DNA from: Paenibacillus oryzisoli
GTDB taxonomy: Bacteria > Bacillota > Bacilli > Paenibacillales > NBRC-103111
Length of the DNA: 64,000 nt
NCBI RefSeq assembly: GCF_001653565.1
Contig: NZ_LYPB01000076.1
Location: 297,628-361,627 of the forward strand
Reading direction: 5' to 3'
The translations under genes and the position numbers were made by a program. How positions within the stretch are numbered: the stretch's first letter is position 1; every line of letters starts with the position of its first letter. Shown piece after piece: positions 8,427 to 15,750 of the stretch. The notes under the pieces were generated by a model. It saw only the letters and a list, made by a program, of their open reading frames with translations. It did no database searches and was not told the origin of the DNA.

Positions 8427-10580
8427 ATGTCCCTTAAGGAATGGTTGGATTGTTATGTGCGCGTTGAAGGGACTTCGCTTCGAGTGGGGAACAGCAGAAT
8501 AGAAAGGTCCTGGTCATTCGCCAGTGGCCATGCGGTTAATGTCTCCATTTTCGATAAAAACAAAGGTGAAGAATGGCTTGCGCCGCAATCGGATTCCCCA
8601 ATGTTTCAACTTTCAGGGTTGTCGTATGAACAGCAGCCGCATGCTATATTCATTTCGTCACTCGTTGCGAATGATTACGGCATTTCTCAGCCATATCTAC
8701 AAACGAATGTAGACATTCACCTTGAAGCGATCTCCACGATGTATCGGTTCACATTGAAGATCTATTCAGATGCACCGTTTATTCGACATGAGTTAACCGT
8801 GATGCCAGTTCATCATTTTAGAAGCAAAGTTAGCCTGATCGACAAAGAACCGAACCTCGTATGGACCGAAGATGATTTTAAAACAAATCGAACACTTTCC
8901 CCTGCTTCATTACAATTAGATTCGAATAATAAGCATAATTACACTGTATTGTCTGATTATTGTGAACGTATATTACTTCGAGATCTGCATTGCCGATGGA
9001 CATCGGTTCAATTTCTTGATCAGACGGATACGAATAACAACCTTGTGAGTCAGGAGACAGGTTTAATTTATGTAAGAGAGAAGCGGAACTTGCGCGGAAA
9101 TCTCCTGTTCCTTACGAAAACACTTCAGGAGCGCGGCTTATTAATCATAAAAGAAGGGCCGACAGAATTGGGGATCTACGGTAACTCTCGCATGGAATTT
9201 CAATTTCACGGGAAGAGTTTGAGTCTGCTAGGAACGGGGGTCAGCGAAGCGGATTTGCGCCATAACGTAGAAATGACTACATATGGTGTAACCGTCGGTG
9301 TATATGATGGGACAACGCTTGGGGGTTATGACTTACTCAAGACCTATCATCGCAGTCTTCGTGCGCACGTTGCGGATAGGGATAGCTTCATAATGAGTAA
9401 CACATGGGGAGATCGCTCCAAAGATGGCGCCATTAGCGAGGCGTTTATACGCAAAGAATTAGTTGCGGCAGCAGCGCTGGGGTTGAGCATTCTTCAAATT
9501 GACGATGGTTGGCAGAAGGGTGCGACGGTAAATTCTGTTGATGCAGCGACGAAGTCGGATGGCGGACTGTGGAGCGATTATTACAGCGGTGATGGCGATT
9601 TCTGGGAGGTTCATCCGGAAAGGTTCCCAGACGGTCTCACACCGATCGTTTCGCTTGCCGCTGAACTTGGGGTAGCCTTGGGTTTGTGGTTTTCCCCGGA
9701 CTCCGTCCGTGACTTTATAAACTGGGAAAAGGACGTTGCGACTTTACTGCTTCTTCATAGGAAATACAATATTCGAACATTCAAGTTAGATGGCATTGAA
9801 ATACGCTCAAAACTGGGAGAGGTTCGTTTGCTGAATATGATGCGATTCGTTCAGAAAGCGACCAATGGGCAAGTTGATTTCAATATTGATACAACAGCGC
9901 AGAAGAGATTAGGTTACTTTGGGCAAACGCAATATGGCAGCATCTTTCTTGAAAATCGTTACACGGATTGGAGCAATTATTATCCTCATTGGACGCTTCG
10001 CAATTTATGGATGCTTGCTCCGTATTTACCATCGTCGAGGCTGCAAATGGAATTCTTAAATGTTGATCGCAACACGAATAACTATGCGGAAGATCCTTTA
10101 GCTCCAGATGCGTGTGGGCAAGTCTATGCTTTTGCAGCGGCGGCTTTCTCGAATCCATTAGCATGGATGGAACTAACGGGATTAACGAAGAAGCAAATGG
10201 GTTCTCTTACAACAATGATTCAGGCGGTAAAGCCATATCATGCTGAAATCGTAGCTGGACAAGTTTTACCAATTGGTGATGAGCCATCGGGAGCTGGTTG
10301 GACAGGTTTGCAAAGTATTTGTAGTCCCACGCACGGCTATTTCATCATCTTCCGCGAGCTGCACGAATCCGACACTGCCGTTATGAAGCTTTGGGGTGTG
10401 AGTGGCGAAGTAAACGTCACTGAGCTACTGAGAATGGATGTCAAAGATGAAGTGTTTGTTCCTCAAAGACAGCATCAAGTAACGTGGAAATCGACACAAC
10501 AAGGTGATTATGTAGTTACGCGACCAGCACCATTTACATTCGTCATGTATCGCTACGATAATTTATCAGTTTCTATCTAA
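8427..10580 (+). CDS. Alpha-galactosidase-like glycoside hydrolase, GH36 type
   Basis: A cytoplasmic (no signal peptide) retaining glycosidase of 717 aa. An N-terminal beta-sandwich domain precedes a TIM barrel beginning about residue 325 (SNTWGDRSKDG, LSILQIDDGWQ). RTFKLDGIE carries the probable nucleophile Asp at about residue 455, and LENRYTDWSNYYP is the likely acid/base region. The longest frame begins with a TTG at 8409 that overlaps GGAGG. The ATG at 8427, 11 nt after that GGAGG, is the better start. It is divergent from an AraC regulator and followed by a terminator, hence monocistronic. The substrate is presumably alpha-galactosides; other GH36 specificities are possible. Confidence 0.82.
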   Translation: MSLKEWLDCYVRVEGTSLRVGNSRIERSWSFASGHAVNVSIFDKNKGEEWLAPQSDSPMFQLSGLSYEQQPHAIFISSLVANDYGISQPYLQTNVDIHLEAISTMYRFTLKIYSDAPFIRHELTVMPVHHFRSKVSLIDKEPNLVWTEDDFKTNRTLSPASLQLDSNNKHNYTVLSDYCERILLRDLHCRWTSVQFLDQTDTNNNLVSQETGLIYVREKRNLRGNLLFLTKTLQERGLLIIKEGPTELGIYGNSRMEFQFHGKSLSLLGTGVSEADLRHNVEMTTYGVTVGVYDGTTLGGYDLLKTYHRSLRAHVADRDSFIMSNTWGDRSKDGAISEAFIRKELVAAAALGLSILQIDDGWQKGATVNSVDAATKSDGGLWSDYYSGDGDFWEVHPERFPDGLTPIVSLAAELGVALGLWFSPDSVRDFINWEKDVATLLLLHRKYNIRTFKLDGIEIRSKLGEVRLLNMMRFVQKATNGQVDFNIDTTAQKRLGYFGQTQYGSIFLENRYTDWSNYYPHWTLRNLWMLAPYLPSSRLQMEFLNVDRNTNNYAEDPLAPDACGQVYAFAAAAFSNPLAWMELTGLTKKQMGSLTTMIQAVKPYHAEIVAGQVLPIGDEPSGAGWTGLQSICSPTHGYFIIFRELHESDTAVMKLWGVSGEVNVTELLRMDVKDEVFVPQRQHQVTWKSTQQGDYVVTRPAPFTFVMYRYDNLSVSI

Positions 10581-10600
10581 CCGTCGAACATTTCAATAGA

Positions 10601-10641
10601 GGTTGGCACTTTGTCTTCAACGACAACGTGCCGACCTTTTT
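10601..10641. terminator. Terminator between alpha-galactosidase and GNAT genes
   Basis: GGTTGGCAC/GTGCCGACC with an inner TTGTC/GACAA stem, then CTTTTTG. It lies between convergent genes and can serve the plus strand strongly. Confidence 0.85.
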
Positions 10642-10651
10642 GTTTGTCTAA

Positions 10652-11113
10652 TTACACAAGTTCCTTCTCATATAGAAAGACGTGGAAACCATCAATTGTA
10701 GCTGGACCCTTCTGTTGATAACCATTATTCATAAATAACTTTTGAGCGCCGAGTTGATTAGAAAGGGTATCGAGAATCAAATGGTTGATACCCAGTTCTC
10801 TGGCCTTATTTTCTAATTGAGTTAGAAGCTGTTGCCCATATCCCTTCTTCTGGTGACTAGGATGAACACGAAGACGTTTAATTTCGGCTTTGCCTTCGTC
10901 TAGGATCTTCAAGCCACCCATGGCCAATACATTTCCGTCAGGACCTGTGCCCACCAGAAATTCGCCGCCATCCTTCAAATACTGTTCAGGTATATGCAAA
11001 ATATCATGGTAATGTTGGTGCGTTGGTTCTACGTTCGCCTCAGAGATAACTAATAAATGAATTCTCCATAAATCATCTGTATCCAATGTCGAGTAACGCC
11101 GCGTTTGGATCAT
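10652..11113 (-). CDS. GNAT family N-acetyltransferase
   Basis: A 153-aa acetyl-CoA-dependent acyltransferase. Motif A is intact (IKRLRVHPSHQKKGYGQQLL, with the QxxGxG-type pyrophosphate loop), and the C-terminal half has GINHLILDTLSNQLGAQKLF and NNGYQQKG. The start has AGGAGG about 6 nt upstream. It is monocistronic, convergent with the alpha-galactosidase. The acceptor is unknown. Confidence 0.87.
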   Translation of the reverse strand: MIQTRRYSTLDTDDLWRIHLLVISEANVEPTHQHYHDILHIPEQYLKDGGEFLVGTGPDGNVLAMGGLKILDEGKAEIKRLRVHPSHQKKGYGQQLLTQLENKARELGINHLILDTLSNQLGAQKLFMNNGYQQKGPATIDGFHVFLYEKELV

Positions 11114-11239
11114 AAAGCATCCTCCTCATTCCATAAATTTCATACTAGGTATACATGTAATATAAACTAACGTTAAATCCGTGACAAATAACCTTTTCTT
11201 ATAGTTTTTCATATATTTATAAATAATTTAAAAATTTTT

Positions 11240-11257
11240 CATGTTAAATCTAACATG
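11240..11257. repeat. Inverted repeat CATGTTA-4-TAACATG
   Basis: A perfect 7-bp palindrome, far upstream of nasD. It resembles the TGTTA/TAACA half-sites of the TnrA/GlnR-like boxes nearby but with a 4-bp instead of 7-bp spacer, so it may be a degenerate or unrelated regulator site. Confidence 0.55.
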
Positions 11258-11375
11258 GAATGGCGTTTTTTCTTTTTGGACAATGAAAAATAAATAGGAT
11301 GCCATCAAAAAAACAAATAACTAATGATTGATTTAAAATAGTTCATGCGAGGATAGACGGGGATAGATACATTTT

Positions 11376-11392
11376 TGTTAGTTAACTTAACA
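11376..11392. promoter_or_regulatory. TnrA/GlnR-like box 1 upstream of nas operon
   Basis: TGTTAGTTAACTTAACA fits the 17-bp TnrA/GlnR consensus TGTNA-N7-TNACA exactly. It lies about 170 bp upstream of the putative -35, further than a classical activator site. The wider gap 11114-11707 holds this, box 2, the promoter and two palindromes, and no gene that I can see. Confidence 0.7.
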
Positions 11393-11558
11393 TGAATGAA
11401 CTACTTATCGTAACTCCTTGCAAAAAAGAAGAGGGTGTGATCACTTGTGAAAACGCAAACAATGCATGAAAAAGCGTACAATATTTTAAATATTTAGATT
11501 AAACGTTCGGAATTTAAAATAATCATGTACAAAATCACAATAAAATGGCAAATTTTTG

Positions 11559-11587
11559 TTGAAAAATACGATGATACAGCGTATATT
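11559..11587 (+). promoter_or_regulatory. Candidate sigma-A promoter of nas operon
   Basis: TTGAAA, 17-bp spacer, TATATT. Predicted transcription start is near 11594, leaving a leader of about 110 nt that contains box 2. Confidence 0.65.
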
Positions 11588-11603
11588 AATAACAAGAAGA
11601 ATG

Positions 11604-11620
11604 TGTTAGATAAATTTACA
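11604..11620. promoter_or_regulatory. TnrA/GlnR-like box 2
   Basis: TGTTAGATAAATTTACA again fits TGTNA-N7-TNACA. It sits just downstream of the predicted transcription start, a position expected to repress rather than activate, as for GlnR-type control. Confidence 0.72.
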
Positions 11621-11659
11621 TCCGTTTTTCTATATTGCTGATCGAGTGATTGGGATATG

Positions 11660-11679
11660 TAACATGACTTAAAATGTTA
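11660..11679. promoter_or_regulatory. Inverted repeat TAACAT-8-ATGTTA in nas leader
   Basis: A 20-bp palindrome in the nasD untranslated leader, 28 nt before the start codon. It could be an operator or a weak RNA hairpin; the binding factor is unknown. Confidence 0.5.
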
Positions 11680-11707
11680 GTTTAAATCAAGTGGGAGTGT
11701 GAATAGG

Positions 11708-14140
11708 ATGAAGAAAAAAATAGTTTTAGTTGGAAATGGTATGGCTGGTGTTAATTGTATCGAGCAATTGCTAAAACTTGCGCCTAACTCCTACGAAATT
11801 ACGATCTTTGGAAAAGAACCGCATCCAAACTATAACCGGATTCTGCTGTCATCTGTATTGGCTGGAGACGCGGATATGAAAGATATTGTGATTAACGACT
11901 GGTCTTGGTATAAGGACAACAACATTACCTTGCATACGGGTCACACCGTTAACAAGATAGATACGGAACGCAAGATTGTGAGTACAGATCTTGGCATTAC
12001 TGTCTCCTACGATGAACTCATTCTGGCAACGGGATCACTGCCTTTCATGTTGCCGTTGCCAGGTGCAGACAAAGAAGGTGTGATTGCATTTCGAGACATA
12101 GCGGATTGCGAGACGATGATGGAAACGGCCAAGAAATACAGAAAAGCCGTAGTTATTGGCGGCGGTCTTCTCGGGCTCGAAGCTGCACGCGGATTGCTGA
12201 ACCTGAACATGGAAGTTTCTGTCGTGCATATCAACGAATATTTAATGAATCTACAACTCGACAGAACCGCATCCTCAATGCTGCAACAAGAATTAGAACA
12301 ACAAGGGATGAAGTTCCTCCTGAAGAAAAATAGTGAAACCATTTTAGGCAAGAAGCGGGTAACAGGCCTTCGATTTACGGATGGTTCAGAGGTCGATGCT
12401 GATTTAATCGTCATGGCTGTTGGGATTAGACCTAATATGGCTCTTGCGAAGAACAGCGGAATCGAGATCAATCGAGGCATTGTTGTCAATGATTTCCTTG
12501 AGACAAATGCCCCACATGTTTACTCCATTGGGGAATGTACGGAACATCGAGGTGTTGCATACGGTCTAGTGGCGCCGTTATATGAACAAGGAGCTGTTCT
12601 TGCGAAGCGATTAGCAGGTGTTAATACGGAAGGCTATCAAGGGTCAGTCGTTTCTACGAAGCTCAAAGTTTCTGGTGTTGATGTATTCTCCGCAGGTGAG
12701 TATGCAGATAAGCCGGGTACACGTGCAGTTCGTGTACAGGATGATTTTGAGGGCATTTATAAGAAAGTTGTCATTCGCGATGGGAAAGTTATAGGAGCCG
12801 TCTTGTTCGGTGATATCAGTGATGGATCGAGACTGTTCGCTATGATTCGTAACGGCGAGGATGTAACAGGGAAGGAAAAGACAGTACTCCTTGGCGATGG
12901 CGGAGGCAAGACGAAGTCTGGTGTGGATCTGGTTGCTGATATGAGTGCAGATGAAATCGTATGCGGATGTAATGGCGTTTCCAAAGGAGCCATTGTTCAA
13001 GCGATTCAAGAGAAAGGCTGCTCCAGTGTGAATGACATCAAAGCCTGTACGAAAGCTTCTGCTTCTTGCGGAGGGTGTAAGCCACTAGTAGCCGATGTGC
13101 TTACGTATGTCCTTGGAGCGGACGGTGTGAAAACCGTGAAGGAAGGTATTTGCGGTTGTACAACGCTAGGGCGAGACGAAGTTGTTGAAGCGATCCGTAC
13201 CATGCAACTTTCGACGACCAAAGAAGTAATGAACGTTCTCGAATGGTCCAATACAGAAGGGTGTTCCAAGTGTCGTCCCGCATTGAATTACTATTTGGGT
13301 ATGGTGTGGCCAGAAGAGCACGAGGACGAAAGAGAGTCACGCTTTGTGAACGAACGTAATCATGCCAACATTCAGAAAGATGGCACGTACTCAGTCGTAC
13401 CGCGCATGTACGGCGGCGTAACGACACCGAAAGACTTAAAGAAAATTGCGGAAATCGCTGAGAAATATGAAGTTCCCCTCGTTAAAGTAACAGGCGGACA
13501 ACGTATCGATTTGCTCGGAGTGAAGAAAGAAGACTTGCCTGGTATGTGGGCTGATCTCGATATGCCTTCAGGCTACGCCTATGGTAAATCGCTTCGTACG
13601 GTGAAAACATGCGTGGGTTCTACGTTCTGCCGCTTTGGTACGCAAGATGCGATCGGCATGGGCATTCAGCTTGAGAAGAAGTTCGAACGGTTAAATACGC
13701 CAGCTAAGGTGAAAATGGCTGTCTCTGGTTGCCCGCGTAACTGTGCGGAGGCAACGATCAAAGACTTCGGGGTAGTCGCCATTGATGGCGGCTGGGAACT
13801 CCATGTTGGCGGCAATGGCGGAACGAAGCTGCGTGGCACAGATCTTTTATGCAAAGTAAAGACGGAAGAAGAAGTGCTAGAATGGTCAGGCGCTTACTTG
13901 CAATACTACCGGGAAACAGGGAAATACAATGAGCGTACAGCGGAATGGTTGGAGCGTGTAGGTCTTGAGACAATTAAGACAACACTTGCGTCTAGTGAAG
14001 ATCGTGCTGCTTTCAACACCCGCATTAATAAAGCATTGTCCCTATTGAAAGATCCATGGAAAGAAATTATTGAAGAGGGGACACTTCGCCAAACATTTTC
14101 ACCTATGGAAGAGCAATCGGCAGCGTCGATTATGAAATAG
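11708..14140 (+). CDS. nasD: Assimilatory nitrite reductase large subunit
   Basis: A siroheme and 4Fe-4S enzyme reducing nitrite to ammonium with NAD(P)H. Domains in order: FAD/NAD(P)-binding (GNGMAG near the start; VVIGGGLLGLEAARG), a BFD-like 2Fe-2S domain (CGCNGVSKG, SCGGCKP), a second BFD domain (CGCTTLGRD, GCSKCRP), then ferredoxin-like and siroheme domains. All four cluster cysteines are present (CVGSTFC and CPRNC). The frame opens at a GTG at 11699, but GGGAG is only 1 nt from it; the ATG at 11708 has proper spacing (810 aa). It is first in nasD-nasE-nasA-nasB-nasC and strikingly similar in its N-terminal half to nasB downstream. Confidence 0.93.
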   Translation: MKKKIVLVGNGMAGVNCIEQLLKLAPNSYEITIFGKEPHPNYNRILLSSVLAGDADMKDIVINDWSWYKDNNITLHTGHTVNKIDTERKIVSTDLGITVSYDELILATGSLPFMLPLPGADKEGVIAFRDIADCETMMETAKKYRKAVVIGGGLLGLEAARGLLNLNMEVSVVHINEYLMNLQLDRTASSMLQQELEQQGMKFLLKKNSETILGKKRVTGLRFTDGSEVDADLIVMAVGIRPNMALAKNSGIEINRGIVVNDFLETNAPHVYSIGECTEHRGVAYGLVAPLYEQGAVLAKRLAGVNTEGYQGSVVSTKLKVSGVDVFSAGEYADKPGTRAVRVQDDFEGIYKKVVIRDGKVIGAVLFGDISDGSRLFAMIRNGEDVTGKEKTVLLGDGGGKTKSGVDLVADMSADEIVCGCNGVSKGAIVQAIQEKGCSSVNDIKACTKASASCGGCKPLVADVLTYVLGADGVKTVKEGICGCTTLGRDEVVEAIRTMQLSTTKEVMNVLEWSNTEGCSKCRPALNYYLGMVWPEEHEDERESRFVNERNHANIQKDGTYSVVPRMYGGVTTPKDLKKIAEIAEKYEVPLVKVTGGQRIDLLGVKKEDLPGMWADLDMPSGYAYGKSLRTVKTCVGSTFCRFGTQDAIGMGIQLEKKFERLNTPAKVKMAVSGCPRNCAEATIKDFGVVAIDGGWELHVGGNGGTKLRGTDLLCKVKTEEEVLEWSGAYLQYYRETGKYNERTAEWLERVGLETIKTTLASSEDRAAFNTRINKALSLLKDPWKEIIEEGTLRQTFSPMEEQSAASIMK

Positions 14141-14154
14141 AAGGGATGATGGAT

Positions 14155-14490
14155 ATGAAAAAGGTTCACATTGGCCACATTTCAGAAATTGCAGTAAAGA
14201 GATCGCGTGTTGTACGTATTGGTGATTTGGAAATTGCCGTGTTTAAGCTTTCAGATGGTGTCATCAAAGCGATCGAGAATCGGTGCCCGCATAAAGCGGG
14301 TAAGCTTTCCGAGGGTATTGTTTGTGATCATCATGTATTTTGTCCCCTGCACGATTGGAAAATAGATCTGCACAACGGACTAGTTCAAGCCCCGGATACG
14401 GGTTGTGTTCCCAAATTCGAAGTTGAGATCGATGATGCGAGCGGAGAAATGTATTTGCATATTTCAGAAGAAAGAATCTTAGCTTCTTAG
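14155..14490 (+). CDS. nasE: Assimilatory nitrite reductase small subunit (Rieske-type)
   Basis: A 111-aa Rieske-fold NirD/NasE protein that partners the large subunit. Both ligand motifs are intact, Cys44-X-His46 (CPH) and Cys63-X2-His66 (CPLHDW), so a real 2Fe-2S cluster is likely. Three in-frame ATGs occur within 10 nt. The third, at 14155, has AAGGG 9 nt upstream and is chosen. It is 14 nt after nasD. Confidence 0.92.
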   Translation: MKKVHIGHISEIAVKRSRVVRIGDLEIAVFKLSDGVIKAIENRCPHKAGKLSEGIVCDHHVFCPLHDWKIDLHNGLVQAPDTGCVPKFEVEIDDASGEMYLHISEERILAS

Positions 14491-14508
14491 CAAGGGGGAG
14501 TAGCAATC

Positions 14509-15687
14509 ATGCGACATCATGGATCAGGAGTTGCTTTAGGATTGTCCACGTTAGCCATGATGGCATCCTTTGTGATCTGGGGCGTATTTTCACCGATCGC
14601 TGGGCAAATTCAAGAACTATTTCAGTTAAGTACGATACAAAAAAGTCTTTTAATCGCAGCGCCAGTGCTGCTCGGCTCTATACTACGAATTCCGATGGGG
14701 ATATACACAGATCGCTTCGGAGGTAAGCGTGTATTTGCGATGACGATGCTCTTTCTCACAATACCACTTCTGCTTGCGGGGTTTGTGCATACCTACTGGA
14801 TGTTACTGATTTGTGCACTCTTTATAGGGATGGCGGGGACGACCTTTGCCATTTCCCTTACTTATGTGTCCAGATGGTTTCCTCCTGAGCGACAAGGTTT
14901 GGTACTGGGATTAGCTGGACTCGGTAATTTAGGCGGTGCGGTTGCGAGCTTTTCATTGCCCTTCGTGTTTAACCAATATGGCTTCCAGTGGGTGTTCTGG
15001 AGCCTCGCAATTATGATCGTGCTAGTGACAGCGATTTTCTGGATTGGAACGAAAGATTTACCATCTCCTTCTCAAAAGAAGACATTCAAACAATCGATGG
15101 TTGTCCTCAAAGATCAATCAACGTGGTACTTATCCCTTTTTTATTTTCTAACATTCGGTGGGTTCGTTGCGTTCGGCGCTTACTTACCTACATTTCTCAA
15201 GGATTTATTTCATGTATCAGCTACAGATGCAGGATTGAAAACGGCAGGATTTGTTGTCATTGCAACGCTCATTCGTCCATTAGGGGGCTACTTGGCAGAT
15301 CGCATTGGTTCACGAAGTGTACTTGCGGTGGTATTCACAGGTATGATTATAACCTCGCTTGCATTGGCAGGATCCATGCATCAATTCACTTCTTTTAGTA
15401 TCTGTTGTCTAGTTGCGGCAACCTTGTTGGGCATTGGGAATGGAGCTGTGTTCAAAATGGTTCCCGAAGTATCTTCGGGCAATACGGGAGCTGTTACCGG
15501 CATTGTTGGCGCAGCAGGCGGTTTAGGTGGATTTTTCCCACCTATTGTTTTAGGAATTGTGAAAGATTTATCAGGTGCGTATACATTAGGCTTTGTCATG
15601 CTTATGGTATTCGCGTGCGCTTGTCTGTGGATGAATCTTGCAACGAGACGCATGTTGTTGAACAAACAACGTACATTGGCATCATAG
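14509..15687 (+). CDS. nasA: Nitrate/nitrite transporter, MFS NNP family
   Basis: A 392-aa major facilitator with about twelve membrane segments, bringing nitrate (possibly nitrite) into the cell. NNP-type features include glycine-rich segments with nitrate-signature character (GLAGLGNLGGAVASF and GIVGAAGGLGGFFPP) and the MFS loop GIYTDRFGGKR. AGGGGGAG lies 8 nt before the ATG. It sits between nasE and nasB in the operon, matching a role in assimilation rather than respiration. Confidence 0.88.
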   Translation: MRHHGSGVALGLSTLAMMASFVIWGVFSPIAGQIQELFQLSTIQKSLLIAAPVLLGSILRIPMGIYTDRFGGKRVFAMTMLFLTIPLLLAGFVHTYWMLLICALFIGMAGTTFAISLTYVSRWFPPERQGLVLGLAGLGNLGGAVASFSLPFVFNQYGFQWVFWSLAIMIVLVTAIFWIGTKDLPSPSQKKTFKQSMVVLKDQSTWYLSLFYFLTFGGFVAFGAYLPTFLKDLFHVSATDAGLKTAGFVVIATLIRPLGGYLADRIGSRSVLAVVFTGMIITSLALAGSMHQFTSFSICCLVAATLLGIGNGAVFKMVPEVSSGNTGAVTGIVGAAGGLGGFFPPIVLGIVKDLSGAYTLGFVMLMVFACACLWMNLATRRMLLNKQRTLAS

Positions 15688-15750
15688 TTCGGGCTATCTT
15701 ATGGCGAGGAACAAGCGTACTACAGCACGGGAATGTGGAGGTCAGTAGCT

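Noticed and set aside
11440-11456. Fnr-like site (GTGATCAC) above nas operon
   Set aside because: The palindrome lacks the TGTGA-N6-TCACA spacing of Fnr/Crp sites and an assimilatory operon is not expected to need it.
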